A stretch of 64,000 bases of DNA from Aminipila luticellarii (GTDB taxonomy: Bacteria; Bacillota; Clostridia; Peptostreptococcales; Anaerovoracaceae), in assembly GCF_004103735.1 (NCBI RefSeq), contig NZ_CP035281.1, positions 1,550,001-1,614,000 on the forward strand. The letters run 5' to 3'. The position numbers were made by a program, and so were the translations under genes. Shown piece after piece: positions 34,899-43,614 of the stretch. Positions within the stretch are counted from its first letter, which is position 1; each line of letters starts with the position of its first letter. A model generated the notes under the pieces. The model worked only from the letters and a program-made list of their open reading frames with translations. It ran no database searches and had not been told where the DNA came from.

Positions 34899-34916
34899 TA
34901 GTTAAATATATAACAG
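34899..34916. promoter_or_regulatory. Candidate Rex operator at the bcd promoter
   Basis: TAGTTAAATATATAACAG matches the Rex pattern TTGTTA-N6-TAACAA at 10 of 12 fixed positions. It lies just after the predicted transcription start of bcd. The same stretch forms one arm of an 11-base inverted repeat, GTTAAATATAT (34901-34911) / ATATATTTAAC (34925-34935). Confidence 0.5.
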
Positions 34917-34928
34917 CATATACTATAT

Positions 34929-34957
34929 ATTTAACACCACTTCTTCTATATTTGCAA
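34929..34957 (-). promoter_or_regulatory. Predicted promoter of bcd-etfB-etfA
   Basis: On the minus strand TTGCAA (34952-34957), 17 bases, TTAAAT (34929-34934). The region 34790-35040 between bcd and sigF holds only this promoter, the leader (with a weak CACTTT/AAAGTG hairpin) and the sigF terminator; no gene was found. Confidence 0.5.
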
Positions 34958-35040
34958 GCACTTTTTAGTACATTTCACGGCATTTATAGAAAATCATTTG
35001 TTTTCCGGTAATAATCGAAAAGTTCTGATAACTTAAAAGA

Positions 35041-35068
35041 AAAAACAGAGTAAAAAATCTTTACCCTG
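35041..35068 (-). terminator. Intrinsic terminator of the spoIIA operon
   Basis: On the minus strand CAGGGTAAA pairs with TTTACTCTG (one G-U), followed by TTTTTT, 11 bases after the sigF stop. Confidence 0.75.
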
Positions 35069-35079
35069 CCTTATATCCT

Positions 35080-35832
35080 TTACTTTTCACAAACCATCCG
35101 AATGTTTTCCAATACCCGCTTTTCTATGCGGGATACCTGCACTTGAGATATTCCCAATAAGTTGGCAATTTGCTGCTGCGTCATATCCCTGAAATATCGA
35201 AGTACAATGATTTTTCGTTCCTTGTCCTCCAGCTTTCCTATGATATTTTTTAAACAAATGACGTCTATCATCGTTTCCTCTGCGGACTCAAAAGGATTAT
35301 TTCCTTCTGAACTATACTGTCTGGTACTTTCCGGGTCATCGATGCTTTGAAGATTGCACAGGGCGTCGTCCGCTTCCATGATCTCTAAGACCCGCTCCAC
35401 GGGCAGATCCATTTCTGCCGCCAGCTCACTTAATTTGGGAGAGCTTCCGCTTCTGTAATAAAGCTCTTCTCTGGCCTGTTTCAGCCTTTTAATATCCATT
35501 TTCATCTGCCTGCTGATTTTGATTCTTCCATCATCTCTTATGTATCTTTTGATTTCGCCCAAAATCATCGGCACCGCATACGTAGAAAACATGACGCCAT
35601 AGCTGGGATCAAAACGTTCAATGGATTTGAGCAATCCCATATATCCGATCTGAATCAGATCCTCCAGCTCATAGCCTGTACCGACATACTTTAAAGCCAG
35701 GCTTTTTACCAGGCCGGTATTTTGAGAGACCAGAAGTTCCCTCGCCTCTTCATCTCCCAATTTAGCCTTTTCTATCAAGGCATATGTATCTTCTTTTTTT
35801 ATTGCAGTATAATTATAACTCATACCCTGCAT
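35080..35832 (-). CDS. sigF: RNA polymerase sigma-F factor
   Basis: A 250-residue sporulation sigma factor with region 2 (GYELEDLIQIGYMGLLKSIERFD, FSTYAVPMILGEIKRYIRDDG), region 3 (KISRQMKMDIKRLKQAREELY) and region 4 (LEDKERKIIVLRYFRDMTQQQIA, GISQVQVSRIEKRVL). It is the first forespore sigma factor, held inactive by SpoIIAB. It is the third gene of spoIIAA-spoIIAB-sigF, overlapping spoIIAB by 20 bases. The ATG at 35832 has AGAGG upstream inside spoIIAB; a second ATG three codons later is possible. Context separates it clearly from sigG. Confidence 0.95.
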   Translation of the reverse strand: MQGMSYNYTAIKKEDTYALIEKAKLGDEEARELLVSQNTGLVKSLALKYVGTGYELEDLIQIGYMGLLKSIERFDPSYGVMFSTYAVPMILGEIKRYIRDDGRIKISRQMKMDIKRLKQAREELYYRSGSSPKLSELAAEMDLPVERVLEIMEADDALCNLQSIDDPESTRQYSSEGNNPFESAEETMIDVICLKNIIGKLEDKERKIIVLRYFRDMTQQQIANLLGISQVQVSRIEKRVLENIRMVCEK

Positions 35833-36250
35833 CCAACCTCTTGATCATCAAGACCCTTGTTCCTTCTCCAAGCTTTGATGTCACTTCCACATGATCGGTA
35901 AAGCTTTCCATCACAGTGAACCCCATCCCCGCACGCTCCTCAGAGCTTCCGGTAGTAAACAGCGGTTCTCTGGCCTTTTCTATATTCTCAATTCCTACGC
36001 CGTTGTCTGCCACCGATATGACGAGTTTTCTGTTTTCATCGTAGCTGCATTCCACCGTAACGATTCCCGTGGGCTGGTTTTTATATCCGTGTATGATAGC
36101 ATTGCTGACTGCCTCTGATACACTGGTCTTTATTTCTGCAATCTCCTCGATCGTGGGATCCAGCTCTGAGAAGAAGCCCGCTACCGCAGTCCTTGCAAAA
36201 CTTTCATTTACAGACAGGCTCAAAAACTCTACTTTTATCTTATTTATCAT
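35813..36250 (-). CDS. spoIIAB: Anti-sigma-F factor / serine kinase
   Basis: A 145-residue GHKL-fold kinase. The N-box SEAVSNAIIHGY (about 43-54), G1 DNGVGI (about 83) and G2 GMGFTVMESF (about 109-118) form the ATP site. It binds sigma F or phosphorylates SpoIIAA. The start is at 36250 (MINKIKVEF), with GGGAGG 9 bases upstream; an ATG 18 codons earlier lies inside spoIIAA without a ribosome site. It overlaps spoIIAA by 11 bases and sigF by 20, consistent with coupled translation of a fixed ratio. Confidence 0.95.
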   Translation of the reverse strand: MINKIKVEFLSLSVNESFARTAVAGFFSELDPTIEEIAEIKTSVSEAVSNAIIHGYKNQPTGIVTVECSYDENRKLVISVADNGVGIENIEKAREPLFTTGSSEERAGMGFTVMESFTDHVEVTSKLGEGTRVLMIKRLDAGYEL

Positions 36251-36623
36251 TGCCTGACACCTCCCTCTGTTCTTCCATTGCTTGAAACTTTTCCAGCGCT
36301 TCATTTAAGCTTTCACAATATCTTATAATAGTAAAGATTCCTGCCATTTCTAATATTAATTTCACATATTTAGAGCATCCGATTATCAAGATTTCTCCGC
36401 CCTTTTCTTTTACCTTATTGTATCTTCCCATGACCACTCCTATACCGGAGCTGTCCATGAATTCCACCTTTGAAAAATCCAGAATAAGATTTTTACTTTT
36501 AAACGCCTCTATGGTTCTGTCTATTTCCTCTCTGGCCTGTGTTGCCTGGTGATGATCCAGATCGCCCACAATATTTACTATTAGAACATCATCTTTCATT
36601 TGAAAATCCAAATATGTCTGCAT
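36240..36623 (-). CDS. spoIIAA: Anti-anti-sigma-F factor
   Basis: A 127-residue STAS-domain protein, slightly longer than Bacillus SpoIIAA. The phosphorylation site is Ser58 in EFMDSSGIGVVMGRY (Asp57-Ser58-Ser59-Gly60), the family position. Unphosphorylated SpoIIAA releases sigma F from SpoIIAB. It starts the spoIIA operon; GAGGGGG precedes the ATG. A Spo0A box lies about 100 bases upstream. Confidence 0.95.
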   Translation of the reverse strand: MQTYLDFQMKDDVLIVNIVGDLDHHQATQAREEIDRTIEAFKSKNLILDFSKVEFMDSSGIGVVMGRYNKVKEKGGEILIIGCSKYVKLILEMAGIFTIIRYCESLNEALEKFQAMEEQREVSGNDK

Positions 36624-36666
36624 TACAAAACCCCCTCATACTCTTGCAAGCATTTCCAACAATTTC

Positions 36667-36695
36667 ATTATAGTACTTGTGGAAGGGCTTGTCCT
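36667..36695 (-). promoter_or_regulatory. Predicted promoter of the spoIIA operon
   Basis: On the minus strand AGGACA (36690-36695), 17 bases, TATAAT (36667-36672). The AAGGACAA stretch also resembles a sigma-H -35, but the GAAAT further on is spaced too far for a normal sigma-H -10. Confidence 0.4.
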
Positions 36696-36723
36696 TAAGA
36701 GAATAAGGGGGTTTCATTCTATT

Positions 36724-36732
36724 TTTGTCGAA
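36724..36732. promoter_or_regulatory. Candidate Spo0A box upstream of spoIIAA
   Basis: TTTGTCGAA on the plus strand is a full match to the 0A box. It lies about 30 bases upstream of the predicted spoIIA -35 and immediately after the thiI stop codon. Confidence 0.55.
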
Positions 36733-36733
36733 A

Positions 36734-37924
36734 TCAATCCTGAGGAAAGATGCGGACAGTTTCTTTTGAGGCTATAGCTTTCTCAATCAGTGCTTCCGCA
36801 TCCAGACGGCTCTCTGATTCCAATATCTTTTCAAGCTTAGGCTTTGTTGTGGGGTGCTTTGGCAGGAATACGGTGCAGCAATCCTCGTACGGCTGGATAG
36901 AGGTTTCAAAGGTGCCGATTTCCTGCGCCTTATCCATAATGTCTACTTTATCCATAGCAATCAGGGGTCTCATGACTGGCAGCTTCACAGAAGCGTCTGT
37001 CACGACCAGAGCTTCTGCGGTCTGGCTTGCCACCTGCCCTAAATTTTCACCGGTTATGAGCATCATGCAGCCGGTTTCCTCTGCCACGCGTTCCGCAATC
37101 CGCATCATAAAACGCCGTACTAAAATTGTGGTCTCTTCCTCCGGGCAATGCTGTACGATTTCCTCCTGAATCGGCAAGAGGTTGATCACATGCATTTTAA
37201 ATCTTCCGCAGTAGGTCGCTACAATGCTTGCCAGCTGTTCTACCTTTTCCTGGGCTCTCTCACTGGTATACGGATAAGAGTGGAAATGAACCGCTTCGAT
37301 CAGCATCCCCCTCTTGGCCATCATCCAGGCCGCTACCGGCGAATCGATTCCGCCCGACAGCAGAACCAAGCCTTTTCCGTTTGTCCCCAACGGCAGTCCG
37401 CCAAACCCGGATATCTTCTGTTCGTAGATATAAGACTTCTCTCTTCTGACATCTACAAATAATAAGCAATCCGGATGATGCACATCTACTTTCAGCACTT
37501 TACAGCCAATCAGGATTTTCGCGCCCACAATTCTTCCCACCTCTGGCGAGGTGATCGGAAAGGTCTTGTCTGCCCGCTTTGCCTCTACTTTAAACGTGTG
37601 GATTTCCTTTTCCTGCATCAGTTCGAGCATGACCTGCACGGCCGCTTCATTGATTTTATCCATGTCAGTTTCTACTTCCACGGCAGGGCTGATCGAAGCC
37701 ACGCCAAAAACCTTGGAAATTTGCTTGATGATGTCTTCCTTTGGAATAAGCTTATCTGCTCTAACGAAGATTAGTCCTTCATGCCTCTTTACTTCCACCC
37801 CTTCGTACCGCTTTAGCATTTTCTTGATTCGTTCTACAAGCATTCTTTCAAAATAAGGCTTGTTCATTCCTTTCAGAGCTACTTCACCGCATCTTACAAT
37901 AAATATATTTCTATCATCCGTCAT
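36734..37924 (-). CDS. thiI: tRNA 4-thiouridine synthetase ThiI (short form)
   Basis: A 396-residue ThiI with an N-terminal ferredoxin-like/THUMP part (about 5-165) and a PP-loop AMP-binding domain with LVLLSGGIDSPVAAWMM (about 185-201). The rhodanese domain of the E. coli enzyme is absent, as in Bacillus, where a dedicated cysteine desulfurase hands over sulfur. That partner gene is directly upstream here (38-base gap). The product modifies tRNA position 8 and may feed thiamin thiazole sulfur. AAAGGG precedes the ATG. Confidence 0.94.
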   Translation of the reverse strand: MTDDRNIFIVRCGEVALKGMNKPYFERMLVERIKKMLKRYEGVEVKRHEGLIFVRADKLIPKEDIIKQISKVFGVASISPAVEVETDMDKINEAAVQVMLELMQEKEIHTFKVEAKRADKTFPITSPEVGRIVGAKILIGCKVLKVDVHHPDCLLFVDVRREKSYIYEQKISGFGGLPLGTNGKGLVLLSGGIDSPVAAWMMAKRGMLIEAVHFHSYPYTSERAQEKVEQLASIVATYCGRFKMHVINLLPIQEEIVQHCPEEETTILVRRFMMRIAERVAEETGCMMLITGENLGQVASQTAEALVVTDASVKLPVMRPLIAMDKVDIMDKAQEIGTFETSIQPYEDCCTVFLPKHPTTKPKLEKILESESRLDAEALIEKAIASKETVRIFPQD

Positions 37925-37962
37925 ATAATGATCCCTTTCTATGCAACTAATTTTTGCTTGAG

Positions 37963-39150
37963 CTATCTGAAACTGCCCAGCTTTCTGAATTTGGTAACGG
38001 CCTGTTTTAGATGCTCTAACACATAGTCCATTTCTTCGGTGGTATTAAATTCACTGAAGCTGAACCGAATGGCTCCTTCAATTTCTTTGTCTTTCAGACC
38101 CATGGCCTTTAGTACATGGCTCTGGCCCTTTTTATTGGAGGAGCATGCCGACCCGGTGGAAACATAAATATCCGCCTGTTCCAGCGTATGAAGCAGCACC
38201 TCTCCCCGAGTGCCTAAAAAGGATATGTTCAACACAGACGGGCAGCACAGTCCCTGCTCCCAGATCGGGCTGTCCTTTTCCGCACTGTTAATCTTGATAT
38301 CCTTTATTTCTGTTTGGATGCCTTCCAGCAGATAGTCTCTTGCGGCAGACATCTTTCTTACCCGGTTTTCCAAATTTCTGCCGGCTGTCTGAGCTGCCTG
38401 ACCAAACCCGGCTATAGCCGGTACATTTTCCGTTCCGGATCTCATATGCTTTTCCTGTCCCCCGCCGATTAAGTAAGGTTCTATGGTCAGTCCTTTCCGG
38501 ATATATAATGCCCCGATTCCTTTCGGTCCGTGTATTTTATGCCCGCTGACGGAAATCATATCGATACCGCTTGATTGAACCGGCAATTTTCCGAATGCCT
38601 GCACGGCATCTGTGTGAAACAAGACCTCCGTACCATGCTTTTTATTATATTCGTTTTTAATCTGAACCATTTCATGAATCGGCTCCATGGTGCCGACTTC
38701 ATTGTTAACCCCCATAGCCGAAATCAGAATTGTATCTTCTGTTATGGATTGTCGGAATGACTCCATATCTACAGTGCCCTTCTCATCAACCCCGATATAT
38801 TCTATGGTAAAGCCTAAGTTCTCCAGCCTCCCGGCCGCTTCTAAAATGGCGGGATGTTCAATCGCCGTCGTGATGATCTTTTTTCCGCGTCTCTTCCTTG
38901 CAGATGCGGCTCCAAGCAGGGCGGTGTTATCCGATTCGGTCCCCCCCGACGTGAAGATAATCTCCTCCTCACGGGCATTTAGAGCCTCTGCCACATTTTT
39001 TCTTGCAGCCCTCACAGCCTTTTCGGCCGTTAAACCGAGTTTGTGCAGGGAAGAAGGATTTCCAAAATCCTCTCTCATATATTCTATCATTTTATCGGTT
39101 ACAGCGTCGTACTGCTTGGTGGTTGCGCTGTTATCCAAATATACAAACAT
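37963..39150 (-). CDS. Cysteine desulfurase (NifS/IscS/NifZ family)
   Basis: A 395-residue PLP enzyme. The cofactor lysine is in SGHKIHGPKGIGALY (about 205). The catalytic cysteine is in STGSACSSNKKGQSHVL (about 328), with the Ser-Ser-x-x-x-G loop of NifS-type enzymes. FTSGGTESDNTALLGA is at about 67-82. It releases sulfur from cysteine as a persulfide. It is followed at once by thiI, so a NifZ-like role in tRNA thiolation is likely. No iscU/sufU scaffold is present nearby. GAGAGG precedes the ATG. Confidence 0.93.
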   Translation of the reverse strand: MFVYLDNSATTKQYDAVTDKMIEYMREDFGNPSSLHKLGLTAEKAVRAARKNVAEALNAREEEIIFTSGGTESDNTALLGAASARKRRGKKIITTAIEHPAILEAAGRLENLGFTIEYIGVDEKGTVDMESFRQSITEDTILISAMGVNNEVGTMEPIHEMVQIKNEYNKKHGTEVLFHTDAVQAFGKLPVQSSGIDMISVSGHKIHGPKGIGALYIRKGLTIEPYLIGGGQEKHMRSGTENVPAIAGFGQAAQTAGRNLENRVRKMSAARDYLLEGIQTEIKDIKINSAEKDSPIWEQGLCCPSVLNISFLGTRGEVLLHTLEQADIYVSTGSACSSNKKGQSHVLKAMGLKDKEIEGAIRFSFSEFNTTEEMDYVLEHLKQAVTKFRKLGSFR

Positions 39151-39204
39151 GTTCTATAATCCTCTCAAAAATCTAAAATTTTGCATTCGTATCAGTATAT
39201 CACA

Positions 39205-40545
39205 TCAGGTTACTATGTTCATCCACTTTTTACTGTAATATCTCTTATAACAAAGGATCGTTTTTGTTATATCGCTTATGGAAACCAAAACGACCACACA
39301 GTAAATCGGCAGGTGCAGAACCAGTACACTGAAAAATGCAATGGAAAGCTGGATTACCACATTACAGGATAAATCCACCGCCAAGCTGTAAAGTGTGTCG
39401 CCCCCGGCCCTTAAAATACCGCATATCAAAACATAAGCAAGCATTTTAGGCGTCGTAGTAAAGGCCCAGGCAATCAGAACCAATACGAGCATATGGGTGG
39501 TCTCGCCGTTAAATTGATACACGGCTGCTATCGGTCTGCTGATAAGAATCAACAGCACGGTTACAAAAAGGTTCATTCCCCAGGTTATTTTCATGGCCAT
39601 ACCGCCGTACTGAAAAGCGGCTTCCGTTTCTTTCCGTCCAAGGGACTCACCGATAATAACTGCGGTGGCATTGCCCAGTCCAAAATAAACGGCTTGAGAT
39701 AAATCTGCCACCACTTCCGCTATCTGTATGACCGCCAAAGCCGAAGCCCCCAGCATACCATAGGCCACAAAGGTCAACGAGGTCACAGTTGCCCAGCCGC
39801 CCTCTGTAAAGACAACGGGTACTGCTGTTTTCATGACATTTTTAAACAGAACGCTGTCAAAGGAAAAGAACTCTTTAAAGGTTCCATGAAACGGATGCTG
39901 TTTATTAACAAAAATATAGATCACAAAACAGGTCAGTTCTATGGTCCTTGCTATGACCGTAGCTAAAGCGGAGCCTCTTACCCCCATAGCCGGCATTCCC
40001 CATTTCCCGTAAATCAGACAGTAATTTAGAACAGTATTTATGATAATCGCACTTCCGTTGATAATGGTCGCTGCTTTTAGCCGTTGAACCGCCCTGGAAT
40101 TATACACGATTGCAAAGGTAATACTGGTCAAAATATAGGAGAAGCAAACGGTTCTGAGGAATTGCGCTCCCAGTGCTATGACTTCCTCATCTCTCGAGAA
40201 GATCCATATCAGCTTAGGTGCCATCAGCATGGCCAGAACAAAAGCAAGAGAAGACAGCGTAATGCCTGCCGCCAGATCTATTCCGATGATCTTTTTTATT
40301 CCAGCCTCATTTTTTGCTCCAAAATATTGTGCCACATACACTGCCGCACCACTGTATAACCCAAAGCAGACCATACTAAAAATAAAAAAGAGTTGGGTCG
40401 CAGAGCCCACCGCTGCCAACTCCTTTTCGCCCAGCCTGCCGATCATTAAAATATCCACTAAGTTCAATCCGATACTGATTACATTCTGAATGACAACGGG
40501 TACTGCAATCACCCACATTTTTTTATAAAAAAAGTTCTTATCCAC
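39205..40545 (-). CDS. MATE family efflux transporter
   Basis: A 446-residue protein with twelve predicted helices in two halves. The early signature is IPVVIQNVISIGLNLVDILMIGRLGEKELAAVG-like wording (shown here only in part: LVDILMIGRLGEKELAA, about 30-46), with the second-half ANAT/VIIGESLGRK motif (about 286-296). MATE pumps expel cationic drugs or organic compounds by Na+ or H+ antiport. The start codon is GTG with AAGGTGATGGA before it. It is separated from the cysteine desulfurase gene by 54 bases; no functional link is implied. Confidence 0.9.
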   Translation of the reverse strand: MDKNFFYKKMWVIAVPVVIQNVISIGLNLVDILMIGRLGEKELAAVGSATQLFFIFSMVCFGLYSGAAVYVAQYFGAKNEAGIKKIIGIDLAAGITLSSLAFVLAMLMAPKLIWIFSRDEEVIALGAQFLRTVCFSYILTSITFAIVYNSRAVQRLKAATIINGSAIIINTVLNYCLIYGKWGMPAMGVRGSALATVIARTIELTCFVIYIFVNKQHPFHGTFKEFFSFDSVLFKNVMKTAVPVVFTEGGWATVTSLTFVAYGMLGASALAVIQIAEVVADLSQAVYFGLGNATAVIIGESLGRKETEAAFQYGGMAMKITWGMNLFVTVLLILISRPIAAVYQFNGETTHMLVLVLIAWAFTTTPKMLAYVLICGILRAGGDTLYSLAVDLSCNVVIQLSIAFFSVLVLHLPIYCVVVLVSISDITKTILCYKRYYSKKWMNIVT

Positions 40546-40581
40546 TCCATCACCTTATCATTATCATTTTATTGATGTCAA

Positions 40582-40610
40582 AAGACCCCGCAGGAAATCT
40601 GCAGGGTCTT
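40582..40610 (-). terminator. Intrinsic terminator of the RNase Y gene
   Basis: On the minus strand AAGACCCTGCAG pairs with CTGCGGGGTCTT around ATTTC and is followed by a short T-run, 16 bases after the rny stop. Confidence 0.85.
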
Positions 40611-40626
40611 AAGTCGTAATCAATCA

Positions 40627-42180
40627 TTATTTTGCGTAATCAATGGCTCTGGTCTCTCGGACAACATTGACTTTGATCTGTCCGGGATATTCCAGTTCAC
40701 TTTCAATCTTCTTTGATATTTCTCGTGCTAAGAATACGATTTCTTCATCCTTAATCTCATCTGGTTTCGCTACAATTCTGATTTCACGTCCTGCCTGTAT
40801 TGCATAAGCCTTATCCACTCCAGGAGTCGTTGTAGCAATTTCTTCAAGCTTCTGAAGTCTCTTGATATAAGATTCAAGAGTCTCTCTCCTTGCTCCGGGT
40901 CTCGCTGCTGAAAGGGCATCTGCCGCTGCAATCAGTACAGCTTCCAGACTTTTTGCTTCATAGTCTCCGTGGTGAGCTGCCATGCCGTTTACAACCGCTT
41001 CTGATTCCTTATACTTTCTCAAGACATCAATACCGATGTCAACGTGGGTGCCTTCCACTTCATGGTCGAGAGCTTTGCCGATATCGTGCAGCAAACCGGC
41101 TCTCTTTGCAAGCTTAGGATCCAGCCCCAGTTCACTTGCCATCAATCCGGCTAAATGCGCCACCTCAATGGAGTGATTTAAAACATTCTGACCGTAAGAG
41201 GTCCTATATTTTAATCTGCCCAACAGTTTGATAAGCTCCGGATGGAAATTGTGAATGCCGACTTCAAAGCATGCCTGTTCTCCCGCTTCCTTTATGGTCG
41301 CATTGACTTCTTTTTCAGCCTTCTCCACCATTTCTTCAATCCTTGCCGGATGTATTCTTCCATCTACAATTAATTTTTCTAATGCAATTCTTGCAATTTC
41401 TCGCTTAACCGGGTCAAAACCTGACAAAATAACTGCTTCTGGTGTATCATCAATAATTAGATCAATTCCGGTCAAGGTTTCAATAGCCCGGATATTTCTT
41501 CCCTCTCTGCCGATGATTCTTCCCTTCATTTCATCGTTTGGCAGAGCAACTACGGAAACCGTACTTTCGGCCACATGGTCGGCAGCACATCTTTGAATGG
41601 CTCCGGTAATGATTTCTTTTGCTTTCTTGTCCGCTTCTTCTTTGGCTTTTGACTCGATGTCCTTAATCATCACGGATGCTTCGACCCGAATGTCTTTTTC
41701 CACATTGGCAAGCAATATCTGCTTGGCATCATCTGCAGTATATCCGGAAATTCTTTCAAGCTCCTGCATCTGTTTTTCAATAAATCCATCCAGCTCTTGC
41801 TGTTTGTCTACTAAGGATTGTTCTTTTTTGGTAATACCTTCTTCTTTTCTCTCCAGATTATCAATCTTCTTATCCAGAGTTTCTTCCTTTTGGATCAGTC
41901 TTTTTTCTGATCTCTGGATTTCTGCTCTTCGTTCCCGAACCTCACGTTCGATCTCATTTCTCATTTTGTGAGCTTCTTCTTTGGCTTCTATAGTGATTTC
42001 CTTCTTAATGGTCTCCGATTTGTTCTCGGCATCAAGAATCAGATTTCTTGCTTTCTGTTCAGCACTTCCTATGGCTTTCTCTCCAACAGTTTTTCTGACT
42101 ATATATCCAACCAATAACCCAAGGGCTAAGGCAATAAACCCAACTAATACATAAATCAGTATGTCTGTAATATAAAACAC
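40627..42180 (-). CDS. rny: Ribonuclease Y
   Basis: A 514-517-residue endoribonuclease that starts mRNA decay. It has an N-terminal membrane helix (about 5-25), a long coiled coil (about 30-200), a KH domain with [19 protein letters not shown] (about 217-235) and an HD domain with [14 protein letters not shown] (about 364) and AAHHGDYEA. All parts are complete. Start choice is unusual. The GTG at 42180 is part of the GGAGGTG ribosome site, while the in-frame codon with ideal 8-base spacing is ATT at 42171 (then Thr-Asp-Ile-Leu). No ATG exists before the membrane helix. Confidence 0.95.
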   Translation of the reverse strand: MFYITDILIYVLVGFIALALGLLVGYIVRKTVGEKAIGSAEQKARNLILDAENKSETIKKEITIEAKEEAHKMRNEIEREVRERRAEIQRSEKRLIQKEETLDKKIDNLERKEEGITKKEQSLVDKQQELDGFIEKQMQELERISGYTADDAKQILLANVEKDIRVEASVMIKDIESKAKEEADKKAKEIITGAIQRCAADHVAESTVSVVALPNDEMKGRIIGREGRNIRAIETLTGIDLIIDDTPEAVILSGFDPVKREIARIALEKLIVDGRIHPARIEEMVEKAEKEVNATIKEAGEQACFEVGIHNFHPELIKLLGRLKYRTSYGQNVLNHSIEVAHLAGLMASELGLDPKLAKRAGLLHDIGKALDHEVEGTHVDIGIDVLRKYKESEAVVNGMAAHHGDYEAKSLEAVLIAAADALSAARPGARRETLESYIKRLQKLEEIATTTPGVDKAYAIQAGREIRIVAKPDEIKDEEIVFLAREISKKIESELEYPGQIKVNVVRETRAIDYAK

Positions 42181-42270
42181 CTCCTTTTATCCTATGTCTT
42201 TTCATACACAACTTCAACTTGTCCCCATTTTTGTAAATTTACACAATATTAGGGTAAAAACACAATCCGA

Positions 42271-42293
42271 ATAAATAACTCGGATTTTACAAA
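42271..42293. repeat. Hairpin in the rny/rodA intergenic region
   Basis: AATCCGA and TCGGATT pair around a 9-base loop within the 243-base gap between rny and rodA. On the minus strand it would lie about 80 bases before the rny ribosome site, followed by a T-rich stretch; on the plus strand it ends in TTTT. Confidence 0.4.
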
Positions 42294-42353
42294 AAATTAT
42301 GCTGCGGCAATGCCAACAGCGAAATAAATCTTTGCATTACTATTAATTAATTA

Positions 42354-42382
42354 TTGATATAATTACACAATACTATTATAAT
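42354..42382 (+). promoter_or_regulatory. Near-consensus promoter of rodA
   Basis: TTGATA (42354-42359), exactly 17 bases, TATAAT (42377-42382); RNA would start about 35 bases before the ATG. Confidence 0.8.
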
Positions 42383-42423
42383 GTTTAAAGTGGCTCAATG
42401 TCAAGATTAATGAAAGGCAAACT

Positions 42424-43530
42424 ATGAAGTATTTTTGGAATTTATTTAAGAATATAGATAAAATTTTAGTGTTTTTACCCTTGTGTTTTGCGGCGATCAG
42501 CATCATGATGATCAGCAGTACCGCATCGCAGGGGCATTTTGTGTTCGACAAGTATGTGACCATGCAGCTGGTAGCCTACTTTTTAGGATTTATCGCTGTA
42601 GGGTTTATCCTCCTTATCGACTATAAGATTTTTGAGAATTGGGAAAAACCTCTATATATCGTATCCGTGCTGCTTCTGCTCACCGTATATATTCCCGGAC
42701 TGGGCGTGGAGCAATACGGTTCCCGGGCGTGGATCAATCTTGGAATTATGTATTTCCAGCCGTCTGAAATTGTCAAAATTACCTTCGTGATTCTTTTGGC
42801 GCTGTATTTCTGCCGCAATCACGACACGTTATGGAGCTATAAGGGAGTCATTATGTCGGCGCTTTATGCCTCCCCGTTTATCCTGATCGTTTTAAAAGAA
42901 GATTTGGGCGGCGCCATCGTACTCTGTTTTATTTGGCTTGCCATGGTCTTTTATGCGGGAATCGACTACAGGATACTGGGAAAGTTCGCCGTTATATTTA
43001 CCCTTTGTCTTCCCCTCGTATACCGTTTTATGGCGTCTCATCAAAAGGAAAGAATTGATGCTTTTCTTCATCCTTCCAATCTGGAACTGGGAGGAAATTA
43101 TCAAGTATGGCAGTCCAAGGTCGCCATTGGTTCAGGCGGTTTTTTCGGCAAGGGATTATTTCAGGGAACTCAAAAGGAGCTGAAATTTTTACCCGTACAA
43201 AAATCTGATTTTATTTTTTCCGTAATTGTTGAGGAGCTGGGTATGATCGGAGGTGCTGTTATTATCGGTCTGTATACGCTGTTTTTATACAGGATTGCAA
43301 AGATTGCCTATAATGCCAAAGATCACTTGGGAGCGCTCATCGCGGTAGGTTTTATCGGGATGTTTGGTTTTCAGATCTTTGAGAACATAGCCATGACCAT
43401 GGGGCTCATGCCGGTTACCGGCATCACGCTTCCGTTTATCAGCTACGGCGGTTCCTCGGTGCTGGCAAATATGATTGCTCTGGGCCTGATTCTGAATGTA
43501 GGGATCCGAAGTAAAATTATTAACTTTTAA
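42424..43530 (+). CDS. rodA: RodA/FtsW (SEDS) peptidoglycan polymerase
   Basis: A 368-residue SEDS protein with ten membrane helices. SEDS motifs: GSRAWINLGIMYFQPSEIVK (about 100-119), KEDLGGAIVL (catalytic Asp region, about 158), the long loop with LELGGNYQVWQSKVAIGSGG, and ITLPFISYGGSSVLANM near the C-terminus. It polymerises glycan strands with a class B PBP. The short length and the closeness to mreBCD-mrdA point to RodA rather than FtsW. It is transcribed toward that cluster from its own promoter. GAAAGG precedes the ATG by 6 bases. Confidence 0.92.
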   Translation: MKYFWNLFKNIDKILVFLPLCFAAISIMMISSTASQGHFVFDKYVTMQLVAYFLGFIAVGFILLIDYKIFENWEKPLYIVSVLLLLTVYIPGLGVEQYGSRAWINLGIMYFQPSEIVKITFVILLALYFCRNHDTLWSYKGVIMSALYASPFILIVLKEDLGGAIVLCFIWLAMVFYAGIDYRILGKFAVIFTLCLPLVYRFMASHQKERIDAFLHPSNLELGGNYQVWQSKVAIGSGGFFGKGLFQGTQKELKFLPVQKSDFIFSVIVEELGMIGGAVIIGLYTLFLYRIAKIAYNAKDHLGALIAVGFIGMFGFQIFENIAMTMGLMPVTGITLPFISYGGSSVLANMIALGLILNVGIRSKIINF

Positions 43531-43549
43531 ATAATGTGCTAATGTGCAA

Positions 43550-43583
43550 AAAAATACAGGCGGTTCTTTACCTCCTGTATTTT
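43550..43583. terminator. Bidirectional terminator between rodA and minD
   Basis: AAAAATACAGG and CCTGTATTTTT form an 11-base stem with A/T runs on both sides; the two genes converge on it. Confidence 0.88.
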
Positions 43584-43614
43584 TTTATTCTGCATTTTTA
43601 CCTTTTTATTTTTA

